Assembly: GCA_949298665.1 (NCBI GenBank)
Contig: CASFXO010000363.1
Coordinates: 1-6,849 of the forward strand
DNA: 6,849 nt
Source: an uncultured Lentisphaeria bacterium
GTDB taxonomy: Bacteria; Verrucomicrobiota; Lentisphaeria; Victivallales; Victivallaceae
Direction of reading: 5' to 3'
How positions within the stretch are numbered: the first letter of the stretch is position 1; each line of letters opens with the position of its first letter. Shown piece by piece: positions 1 to 5,114 of the stretch. Position numbers and translations under genes: made by a program. The notes below the pieces were generated by a model. That model was not told the DNA's origin, did no database searches, and saw only the letters and a list, made by a program, of their open reading frames with translations.

Positions 1-1
1 C

Positions 2-199
2 GTCGCGCCGCGGTCGGAAGAACAGGTGAAAAGCGCCATCGCCGCCGCCTTCTGTCATTGCGCCAGAACGGGCGACTGGGAACTTCTGGCGGAAGTTCTC
101 TATGAGTCCATGGAATTTGAAAGCTCACATTTCGCCGACGAACTGGAAAACGGCGAAGGTGAATGTCATTGCCGCGAATGCCGCTGTCACTGCCGGTAA
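2..199 (+). CDS. C-terminal part of an unidentified protein with a Cys/His-rich tail (5' end outside window)
   Basis: The frame is open from the window edge to the TAA at 197-199 and gives 65 residues; the start lies upstream of the window. The visible part begins with a helix-like stretch containing FCHC (visible residues 17-20) and continues through an acidic segment. It ends in the tail CHCRECRCHCR, which has five cysteines and two histidines in its last 11 residues. Such spacing could bind a metal such as zinc, but this is inferred from composition only. It is co-directional with the next gene, whose start lies 30 nt downstream with its own ribosome site, so the two are probably co-transcribed. 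I do not recognise the family. The C-terminal position of the Cys/His cluster is unusual, and the cluster could instead be a low-complexity tail. Confidence 0.6.
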   Translation, partial: VAPRSEEQVKSAIAAAFCHCARTGDWELLAEVLYESMEFESSHFADELENGEGECHCRECRCHCR

Positions 200-229
200 A
201 CGTTCAAAAAAAGAAAGGTGGGGAACAAC

Positions 230-811
230 ATGGAATTGACGCCGGATCTGGTCCTTTCAGGACTGTTTCAAATCGCCGAACCGCGGAAACTGCTGGAGCA
301 GCTTTTCGATTCTGACGCCGGGAAACGCTTCATTGCGGAACGGCTTCAGCTGGACCCGGACGACTTGAAGAAGAATCTCTTCGAATGCTTCGCCAAAACG
401 CGCAAAAGCGCTGCCCACGACGAAGCAGAAAAGCGCAAATCCGACCGCGAAAAGCTCATCGCCTATCGCACGCTTGCGGGCCGTTTCATGCGCGAAGACG
501 GCATGGGCGAATTCGACGCGGTGGTGCTTGCCGGAGGGGTTTTCGGTCTGGACCCGGACGGGCTGGCCGATTATCTGCGCAGCCGCGGCTGGGCCGCCAC
601 GCGCGCTTCCGTGGTCAATTATTACAGCCGCAAAGAAGCGTGGCTGAAAAAATTTCTTGCTTCAAAAAAAGTGATCGTGGACGGCTGGAATTCGGAAGCC
701 GACGACTTGTCGCCGATCATGGATTCCGCGGAACCGGAAGAATCGTCGCTTAAACCGCCGCCGGATCCGGATGCACCGGTGGCGGTAATGGAACCGCCGC
801 CACAACCATAA
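230..811 (+). CDS. Unidentified protein of the prophage-like region, Pro-rich C-terminus
   Basis: A 193-residue soluble protein with no signal peptide or membrane segment. I chose ATG 230 because the purine-rich AAAGGTGGGG (215-223) sits 6 nt before it. A GTG at 218 in the same frame would add MGNN but has only a poor ribosome site. Residues 1-50 look helical, 50-75 are highly charged (Lys/Glu/Arg/Asp) and probably a helix or coiled coil. Around residues 108-130 the segment DYLRSRGWAATRASVVNYYSR resembles the end of a DNA-binding helix-turn-helix of the kind seen in small phage terminase or packaging proteins, but this is a weak visual likeness only. The last 25 residues are rich in Pro, Asp and Glu and probably disordered. 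The gene is followed by an A-tract and a GC hairpin, then the Gly-rich gene in the same direction. Function unknown. Confidence 0.75.
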   Translation: MELTPDLVLSGLFQIAEPRKLLEQLFDSDAGKRFIAERLQLDPDDLKKNLFECFAKTRKSAAHDEAEKRKSDREKLIAYRTLAGRFMREDGMGEFDAVVLAGGVFGLDPDGLADYLRSRGWAATRASVVNYYSRKEAWLKKFLASKKVIVDGWNSEADDLSPIMDSAEPEESSLKPPPDPDAPVAVMEPPPQP

Positions 812-814
812 GCC

Positions 815-843
815 AAAAAAAAACGGCGGCGCGGGGCCGCCGC
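815..843. other. GC-rich hairpin preceded by an A9 tract
   Basis: Nine adenines (815-823) are followed by CGGCGGC (824-830), loop GCGGG, and GCCGCCG (836-842), a perfect 7-bp stem between two co-directional genes. On the + strand no T-tract follows, so it should not terminate well there. It could act as an mRNA processing or stability element or cause mild attenuation. On the - strand the same DNA has the form of a classical intrinsic terminator (GC stem then T9), although no - strand gene leads into it here. Confidence 0.5.
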
Positions 844-852
844 AAACAACCG

Positions 853-859
853 AAAGGAG
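853..859 (+). promoter_or_regulatory. Ribosome binding site of the Gly-rich protein gene
   Basis: AAAGGAG lies 6 nt before ATG 866 and is close to the ideal Shine-Dalgarno. It fixes the start and suggests high expression, as for a structural protein. Confidence 0.75.
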
Positions 860-865
860 TTTTAT

Positions 866-1558
866 ATGTACAACACCACCAACAACGGATGGGGAGCCGC
901 CGCCGCCGGCGGCATCGTCGGCTACATCCTCGGCGCCGCCAATGGCAATGGCGGCATTTTCGGGGGCAATCGCAACTGCTGTCCTGCGGCAGGCGCCGCC
1001 GTGCTGGCCGATGAAAACGGCAAACTCGACGCGATTCTGGCCAATCAGGCGAGTTTTCAGCGCGCCGACGACACGCAGCGGACGATCGACGCCACGACCG
1101 CCGGAACAGCGTCGGTTCTGGGGTCGCTGAACCAGATCAACCGCGACAACTATGCGTTGAACATTCAGCAGATAATCAACGCGCAGAATCAGAACCAGCT
1201 GATCACCAGAGGCATCTGCAAAACGCAGGAAGCCGTGGTCGCAGACGGCGAAAAGACCCGCGCGCAGGTCGCATCGTTCGAGCGCATGTACATGAACGAC
1301 CGCTACAGCGATCTGGAACGGCAGCTGGCCGCGGCGCAGCAGAAGATTGCGCTTCAGCCGGTGGAACTGGCGCTGGCGGGGCTGTCGTGTCAGGTCAGCC
1401 GCATTGACAACTGCATCGCGCCGGCGGCGGTCCGTTGCGTTTCCAGCTGCGGCTGCGGCAGCAACTGCAATCCGTACACGCTGCCGCCGCTGGTTGGTGA
1501 AGCGAGCGTGACGCACAAATATTCCCCCACCACGACCACCACCAGCACCGCCGCGTGA
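866..1558 (+). CDS. Gut-phage-type protein with Gly/Asn-rich hydrophobic N-terminus and Cys-rich C-terminus; function unknown
   Basis: A 230-residue protein with a strong ribosome site. Residues 1-38 are rich in Gly, Ala and Asn around a hydrophobic stretch (GWGAAAAGGIVGYILGAANG) that could insert in a membrane or pack in a virion. Residues 39-48 contain CCPAAGAA. Residues 50-160 are predicted helical, Gln/Asn/Ala-rich and heptad-like (LNQINRDNYALNIQQI; YSDLERQLAAAQQKI), so a coiled coil is likely. The tail contains CVSSCGCGSNCNP followed by a Thr/Ser-rich end (TTTTTSTA). From memory, gut bacterial prophages carry proteins with this plan: Gly/Asn/Trp-rich head, helical middle, Cys-rich tail. 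They are usually annotated only as hypothetical. A virion or host-envelope-associated role is inference. Two tandem hairpins and a T-tract directly downstream make it the last gene of its transcription unit. Confidence 0.8.
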   Translation: MYNTTNNGWGAAAAGGIVGYILGAANGNGGIFGGNRNCCPAAGAAVLADENGKLDAILANQASFQRADDTQRTIDATTAGTASVLGSLNQINRDNYALNIQQIINAQNQNQLITRGICKTQEAVVADGEKTRAQVASFERMYMNDRYSDLERQLAAAQQKIALQPVELALAGLSCQVSRIDNCIAPAAVRCVSSCGCGSNCNPYTLPPLVGEASVTHKYSPTTTTTSTAA

Positions 1559-1566
1559 TGGTCGAT

Positions 1567-1622
1567 TTGAAACCCGCCAGGGTTTCAAGGGTCCGGACAA
1601 CCTCCGGGCCCTCTTTTTTTTT
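1567..1622 (+). terminator. Tandem hairpins with T-tract, intrinsic terminator
   Basis: Hairpin 1 is TTGAAACCC (1567-1575), loop GCCA, GGGTTTCAA (1580-1588), a perfect 9-bp stem. It abuts hairpin 2, GGGTCCGGA (1589-1597), loop CAACC, TCCGGGCCC (1603-1611), a 9-bp stem with one G-T pair. TC and nine Ts (1614-1622) follow. Hairpin 2 with the T-tract is a strong rho-independent terminator for the gene ending at 1558; hairpin 1 may protect the 3' end or add to termination. Confidence 0.85.
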
Positions 1623-1648
1623 ATGCTTTTTAAAAAAAAACTGAATAA

Positions 1649-1678
1649 ATGCAATAAATTTCTTGCATTTTGCAAAAT
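1649..1678. promoter_or_regulatory. Candidate operator: inverted repeat and palindrome over the -35 region
   Basis: ATGCAA (1649-1654) and TTGCAT (1663-1668) form an inverted repeat. The adjoining ATTTTGCAAAAT (1667-1678) is a perfect 12-bp palindrome. Both overlap or flank the -35 element, where a repressor would block RNA polymerase. The helix-turn-helix protein of the downstream operon is an obvious candidate for autoregulation. This is inference, since AT-rich DNA yields short palindromes by chance. Confidence 0.35.
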
Positions 1679-1692
1679 CTGGATTATATTAT
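1663..1692 (+). promoter_or_regulatory. Probable sigma70-type promoter of the HTH bicistron
   Basis: TTGCAT (1663-1668) and TATTAT (1687-1692) are separated by 18 bp within an AT-rich spacer just after a terminator. The -10 matches the consensus at five of six positions and the -35 at four. The inferred start near 1699-1700 leaves a leader of about 38 nt before ATG 1738. Assigned by inspection only. Confidence 0.5.
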
Positions 1693-1737
1693 AGTAAAGA
1701 AAACAAAGGGGCGGCAACCCCGGAAAGGTGATGGGAA

Positions 1738-2232
1738 ATGGCTGGATATTGCGGATTCAGTATGAGCAACCGGGCGGTGGAAGCATACGCCCGCGGGCTG
1801 AAACCAGCCACCAAAATGGTGGCGTATCTAAAGAAGCGCTACCCGCGCACCTTTCGCGGGTTGACCCCCGCGATTCTCCGCTCCGTACTGGGGCGTGGGG
1901 AAGAATGGCACCACACGAGTGCCAAGTATAACTGTACGGAGTTTTACTCCGTGCAGCAGGTCTTTGACAACCGCGAAGACCTGAAAGCGGAACTGGCCGC
2001 CATGGCTGGCGAAAAAGCATTGCGCGCCGCTCTCAAGCGCGCCGGTCGTGATGTCCTGATTATGGACGACGGCCGGGCATTCGGCAGCATCCAGTTCTGC
2101 CGGGACTTAGACGGCGTGTGCGGCGAATATGCGCGGCACACCTTGAAGCTGTCCGCTGCTGAATACACCGCGGCGGTGGAAAAACACAACGCCGAAATGG
2201 CGGCGATTGCCGCAGAAAGGAATCGGAAATGA
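1738..2232 (+). CDS. Conserved phage-type protein of unknown function (MAGYCGFSMSN / EWHHTS motifs)
   Basis: A 164-residue soluble protein. ATG 1738 is chosen because GGAAAGGTG (1722-1730) lies 7 nt before it; ATG 1731 and GTG 1728 belong to another frame. The N-terminus reads AGYCGFSMSNRAVEAYARGLKP (residues 2-23). A basic segment YLKKRYPRTFRG (30-41) follows, then EEWHHTSAKYNCTEFYSV (55-72) with paired histidines. Residues 80-104 and 139-164 look helical and charged. I recall an N-terminal CGxSMSN signature together with a WHHTS-x2-YN signature from hypothetical proteins of gut prophages, but I know no function for them. The conserved Cys, His and Tyr positions could suit metal binding or catalysis, but nothing proves it. 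Its stop overlaps the start of the HTH gene (ATGA), implying coupled translation and a shared role. Confidence 0.8.
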   Translation: MAGYCGFSMSNRAVEAYARGLKPATKMVAYLKKRYPRTFRGLTPAILRSVLGRGEEWHHTSAKYNCTEFYSVQQVFDNREDLKAELAAMAGEKALRAALKRAGRDVLIMDDGRAFGSIQFCRDLDGVCGEYARHTLKLSAAEYTAAVEKHNAEMAAIAAERNRK

Positions 2233-2711
2233 ATCCGATAGTGAAAGCCGCGCTGGAAGTGGCGCGGGAAAAGGCGCAGCCGGGCGATATTGTCCCGGTG
2301 GTAAAATACGCCAACGAAAAGGCGTTTCAGAACCTCCGGAACCCGGACGGAATGAAATACGCAGACCATTGCGCCGTGGTCAGCGAGACGGTAGACGCAC
2401 TGTCTGCCGCCGGCTTTGTCGCCGCGGTTGTGGAAATCAACTCGATTGATTACAAGAAATGGCTTGGGGAAGACTTGAATACACCGGCCAGCCGTGCCAG
2501 GTTCATCTCTGAAACTATTCATAAAAAAATTTCAGCAAAAGAATTTTCCGACCTGGTAATATCGACAGGGTTAAGGCGTTCAAAAATTGCGGAAATAATG
2601 GGCGTCAACCCGGCCACCGTTTATCGCTGGATGAAAGGAGATGTGCCAGTTCCCAAACTGGCCATGGAGAAAATCCGGGAGCTTTCCCGGAAGATCAATG
2701 AGACGATATAA
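2229..2711 (+). CDS. Protein with C-terminal helix-turn-helix DNA-binding domain
   Basis: A 160-residue protein whose ATG (2229) overlaps the upstream TGA (2230-2232), with AGAAAGGAATCGG just before it as ribosome site. Residues 1-95 form an unrecognised alpha/beta-like domain (KYADHCAVVSETVDALSAAGFVAAVVEI; YKKWLGEDLNTPASRARF). Residues 104-143 form a helix-turn-helix of the XRE/Cro or terminase-small-subunit kind: LRRSKIAEIMGVNPATVYRW, where IAEIMGV is the first helix and turn and NPATVYRWMKG the recognition helix, followed by the typical DVPVP loop. A regulator acting on the operon's own promoter is the simplest role. An N-terminal sensing or partner domain with a C-terminal HTH, encoded second in the operon, resembles antitoxins of inverted toxin-antitoxin pairs, but no toxin fold is recognised in the first gene. 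A bidirectional terminator follows within 7 nt. Confidence 0.8.
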   Translation: MNPIVKAALEVAREKAQPGDIVPVVKYANEKAFQNLRNPDGMKYADHCAVVSETVDALSAAGFVAAVVEINSIDYKKWLGEDLNTPASRARFISETIHKKISAKEFSDLVISTGLRRSKIAEIMGVNPATVYRWMKGDVPVPKLAMEKIRELSRKINETI

Positions 2712-2740
2712 AAAATCCGGGAGCAATCCCGCTTTTTTTT
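2712..2740. terminator. Bidirectional intrinsic terminator between convergent HTH gene and tRNA-Ser
   Basis: CGGGA (2718-2722), loop GCAA, TCCCG (2727-2731) is followed by C and eight Ts on the + strand. On the - strand the same stem is followed by G, A and a run of Ts (complement of 2711-2715). It can therefore end the HTH operon from the left and the tRNA/phosphatase transcription from the right. Confidence 0.8.
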
Positions 2741-2764
2741 ATCACAATTCAATTTTTCGTTACC

Positions 2765-2786
2765 AAAACCGGGGAAAAACCGGGGA
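2765..2786. repeat. Perfect tandem duplication of an 11-bp unit
   Basis: AAAACCGGGGA occurs at 2765-2775 and again immediately at 2776-2786. It lies in an AT-rich, gene-free stretch between the HTH terminator and the tRNA 3' end. The unit resembles the AAAATCCGGGAGC found at 2670-2682 and 2712-2724. Role unknown; a protein-binding site at a phage end or simple replication slippage are both possible. Confidence 0.6.
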
Positions 2787-2837
2787 TAGTTTTTATTGTC
2801 CTGAAAAATAATGAACATTCACAAGTGGTTGATAATC

Positions 2838-2927
2838 TGGCGGAGAGAGTGGGATTCGAACCCACGGCACGGTTGCCCGCGCAGCGGTTTTCAAGACCGC
2901 CGCCTTAAACCACTCGACCATCTCTCC
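2838..2927 (-). tRNA. tRNA-Ser(TGA), CCA encoded
   Basis: Read on the - strand, the 7-bp acceptor stem is GGAGAGA (2927-2921) with TCTCTCC (2848-2842), the discriminator is G (2841) and CCA is encoded (2840-2838). The anticodon arm is GCGGT, loop CTTGAAA, ACCGC, giving anticodon TGA, which reads UCA and other UCN serine codons. There is a long variable arm (around GCGCGGGCAACCGTGC), as expected for a class II tRNA-Ser, and the T-arm GTGGGTTCGAATCCCAC is perfect. The 3' end points towards the prophage-like region, the usual arrangement when an element has integrated at a tRNA 3' end. Upstream on the same strand are TTGAAA- and TATAGA-like boxes, but with a poor spacing of 21 bp. It may be transcribed from there or by read-through from the phosphatase gene. 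Confidence 0.97.
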
Positions 2928-2962
2928 GAAAAAAGAACTCTATAAAATTGCGCCGGTTTTCA

Positions 2963-2988
2963 TTTTTTCAAGTAAGAAATTGAAAAAA
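2963..2988. repeat. AT-rich inverted repeat at the end of the phosphatase gene
   Basis: TTTTTTCAA (2963-2971) and TTGAAAAAA (2980-2988) form a 9-bp inverted repeat with an 8-nt loop directly after the TAG stop (2989-2991) of the - strand gene. It has too little GC to be a confident terminator, but it is the only structure between that gene and the tRNA. Confidence 0.4.
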
Positions 2989-4392
2989 CTACGTGTGTTG
3001 AATCATCACCAGCGTCTGGTCATCCCCCTGTTCCGCTTCGTAACTGCCGACCTCTTCCAGAATCAGGTTGATCACGCTCCGCGCCGGCTCTCCGGTACGG
3101 CACCCCAGACGAAACAGTTCCTTCAGACGCTCCAGACCGAATTCCTCGCCATTGCCGTTCAGCGCCTCCGTCAGACCATCCGAATACAACAGCAGCGCCA
3201 TCCCCGGCTCAAACGCCGTGCAGAACGTGTCAAACTCCGCAAATTCATCCGGCATGATCCCCAGCGCCGCCCCCTGCGGCATGATCGTCCGGATATGATC
3301 ACGCACGAACGTCAACAGTTCCGTATGCCCCGCCCGGCCGAATTCCAGCAACGAATTGCGCCGGTCCAGAAGACAGCAGCCCAGCGTAATGAACCGATCG
3401 GCATCCGTCCCCCGGTACATCTTACGATTTAAATCCCGCAGAAAGTCCCCAAGCGACACGAAATTGTCCGCCATGGCCCGAATCACGCTCCGCGTCATCG
3501 CCGTCAGCATGCAGGCCGGCACCCCTTTCCCGCAGGCATCCCCCAGCACGATCAGCAGCCGGTCCTCGTCGATCTCCACAAAATCATAGAAATCCCCGTT
3601 CACCTCCTTCGCCGAACGGGTGAACGCCGTCACCGCGAACTGATCCCAGTCCGGAAACGCCTCGGGTAGCAATGAAAATTGAATCTGCCGGGCGAATTCC
3701 AATTCCTGATCAATCCGGTCCCGCCGGCTGATTTCTCCGTAGGCGTGCACGATGTCCAGTGCCATCGCCATCTGCGGCGCCAGCAGCTGGAAATGTTCGA
3801 AGGCCTCCTCGTCAAACGCCGCCCCCGGCTGATTCCGGTTGCCGAAAGCGCAGACCACCCCCACGGTCTGGCCGTTGCTTTCCAGCGGCATCGCCATGAC
3901 GCTGCCGCAGACGTTGGTGTCCGGATATTCGTCGAAACGGGAATCCACCGCCGCATTGGCCACCAGCTCGGCCCGGCCGGTATTCAGCAATTCGCCGATG
4001 AACCCCTCGCCCGGCCGGATCCGTTCTCGCCGCAGCAGTTCGAAAAGGTGGTTCGGATGGGCCAGCAGCATCCGGTTCCCCGAATGCACCAGCGGATAAG
4101 CGCCGTGCACTCCGAGCACCAGCAGCCGTTCGTCGATGAATTCATAAATCGCCGCGGTTTCCGCTCCGCACTGCTCGGCCAGATAACCGGCGGCGAGATT
4201 CATCGCCCCCGTCATCCCCCCCTCGGTCCGCATTTCGCCGAACATGCCGCTCAGGAAATGATCCACCCGGCGGCTGCCCTCCCGAACCCGGTTCAATTCA
4301 GCCGTCAGCTCCTGGTTGTTCTGCCGTTCACGCAGCAGCAGCGCCACTGCAACGGCCACCAGCGCGGCCAGAAATATGATCAGAATCAGCAT
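2989..4392 (-). CDS. Membrane-anchored GAF domain / SpoIIE-type PP2C serine phosphatase (RsbU-like)
   Basis: A 467-residue signalling phosphatase expected to dephosphorylate a Ser/Thr-phosphorylated regulator such as an anti-anti-sigma (STAS) protein at the inner face of the membrane. Residues 2-20 are one transmembrane helix, followed by a coiled-coil-like segment (21-45). Residues about 60-215 form a GAF sensor domain (MAMPLESNGQTVGVVCAFGN is its typical core). Residues 225-243 (DQELEFARQIQFSLLP) are the signature linker to the phosphatase. The PP2C domain (about 250-465) keeps EVNGDFYDF, GDACGKGVPACMLTA, AGHTELL, LLLYSDGLTEA and GDDQTL, so the metal-binding aspartates (267, 285, 405, 458) are present. 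The first motif has Asn (265) where Gly is usual. No cognate kinase, STAS or sigma gene is in the window. It has its own promoter overlapping the nth stop; the ribosome site before ATG 4392 is weak, implying modest expression. Confidence 0.92.
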   Translation of the reverse strand: MLILIIFLAALVAVAVALLLRERQNNQELTAELNRVREGSRRVDHFLSGMFGEMRTEGGMTGAMNLAAGYLAEQCGAETAAIYEFIDERLLVLGVHGAYPLVHSGNRMLLAHPNHLFELLRRERIRPGEGFIGELLNTGRAELVANAAVDSRFDEYPDTNVCGSVMAMPLESNGQTVGVVCAFGNRNQPGAAFDEEAFEHFQLLAPQMAMALDIVHAYGEISRRDRIDQELEFARQIQFSLLPEAFPDWDQFAVTAFTRSAKEVNGDFYDFVEIDEDRLLIVLGDACGKGVPACMLTAMTRSVIRAMADNFVSLGDFLRDLNRKMYRGTDADRFITLGCCLLDRRNSLLEFGRAGHTELLTFVRDHIRTIMPQGAALGIMPDEFAEFDTFCTAFEPGMALLLYSDGLTEALNGNGEEFGLERLKELFRLGCRTGEPARSVINLILEEVGSYEAEQGDDQTLVMIQHT

Positions 4393-4462
4393 CGTATCGC
4401 TCAGACTCTCGTTTGCATGCGCCCGGAAAACCCCATTCCTCCGGATGCTCCGAATTCACGGC

Positions 4463-4491
4463 AATATATCTTACCCATTCCGCAAAGTCAA
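4463..4491 (-). promoter_or_regulatory. Promoter of the GAF/SpoIIE phosphatase gene
   Basis: On the - strand TTGACT (complement of 4486-4491) and TATATT (complement of 4463-4468) are separated by exactly 17 bp, each matching the sigma70 consensus at five of six positions. The -35 box overlaps the TGA stop of nth (4488-4490). The inferred start near 4456 leaves a leader of about 63 nt. This lets the phosphatase be expressed separately from the SDR-hisH-nth operon, although no terminator lies between, so read-through is also possible. Confidence 0.65.
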
Positions 4492-5114
4492 GCCGAAGGA
4501 CAATCTTTATTCAACGGACATTCCCCGCAGGCTGGCCGTCCCGCATGGCAGGTGTCCCGCCCGTGAAAAATCAGCAGATGGGAAAAGTTCGTCCAGCGTT
4601 CCGGCGGCACCAGCGCATTGATTTCCGCCTCGATTTTCTCCGGATCCCGTGACTTCGTCAAGCCCAGGCGGTTCAACACCCGGTTCACATGGGTATCCAC
4701 CGGAAATCCCGGCACCCCAAAGGCATTGCCCAGCAGAACGTTCGCGCTTTTCCGCCCGATCCCCGGCAGCTGCACCAGTTCCGCCATGGTCCGGGGCACC
4801 TCACCGCCGAAGCGGTCCCGCAGCATCCGGGCGCAGGCCACCAGATTGCGGCTCTTGTTGCGGTACAATCCGCAGGCGTGAATCAGGCGGCCGACCGCCT
4901 CCGGATCGGCTTCGGCCATCGCCGCGGCATCCGGGTAATGTCGGAAGAGTTCCGGCGTCACCTCGTTGACCCGATCGTCCCGGCATTGCGCCGACAGCAT
5001 CACCGCGGCGAGCAGCTGGAACGGCGATTCATGGCGCAGCGGGCAATGCAGTTCGCCGTAACGCGCGAACAACCGCTCGTAGACGGCGGCCAGACGCTGT
5101 TTTTTCGACTTCAT
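4488..5114 (-). CDS. nth: Endonuclease III (DNA glycosylase / AP lyase)
   Basis: 208 residues, close to the 211 of the E. coli enzyme. It removes oxidised pyrimidines from DNA and cleaves the abasic site in base excision repair. The start at 5114 is set by overlap with the hisH stop (ATGA, 5111-5114); the longer open frame upstream reads through hisH in another frame and is not homologous. The helix-hairpin-helix LPGIGRKSANVLL (116-128) carries the catalytic Lys122. FPVDTHVNR contains Asp140, equivalent to E. coli Asp138. The C-terminus has C189-x6-C196-x2-C199-x5-C205, the full 4Fe-4S loop of the family. SAQCRDDRVNEV (41-52) replaces the usual SAQATD segment with Cys44 but is otherwise normal. 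It is translationally coupled to hisH, and its stop overlaps the -35 box of the next gene. Confidence 0.96.
   Translation of the reverse strand: MKSKKQRLAAVYERLFARYGELHCPLRHESPFQLLAAVMLSAQCRDDRVNEVTPELFRHYPDAAAMAEADPEAVGRLIHACGLYRNKSRNLVACARMLRDRFGGEVPRTMAELVQLPGIGRKSANVLLGNAFGVPGFPVDTHVNRVLNRLGLTKSRDPEKIEAEINALVPPERWTNFSHLLIFHGRDTCHAGRPACGECPLNKDCPSA

Noticed and set aside
662..1717. 351-codon open frame on the - strand
   Set aside because: It lies antisense to two real genes and across a terminator and promoter. Its product is Arg/Ala/Gly-rich with no recognisable domain, which is typical of a mirror frame in GC-rich coding DNA.
1701..1737. Riboswitch or structured leader before the bicistron
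   Set aside because: Only a short GGGG-CGGCAA-CCCC stem (1708-1721) is present. The leader is about 38 nt and too small for a known riboswitch.
1944..2522. 192-codon open frame on the - strand
   Set aside because: It is antisense to the bicistron and spans the ATGA junction. Composition is Arg/Ser/Phe-rich with no motif, while the + strand frames have ribosome sites and a helix-turn-helix.
1..2740. CRISPR array, insertion sequence or transposase
   Set aside because: No regularly spaced repeats, terminal inverted repeats or transposase motifs were seen. The only repeats are the short units near 2670-2786.
3679..4566. 295-codon open frame on the + strand
   Set aside because: It is antisense to the phosphatase and nth genes. 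The product is Pro/Arg/His/Gln-rich low-complexity sequence, and the opposite strand encodes clear conserved motifs.
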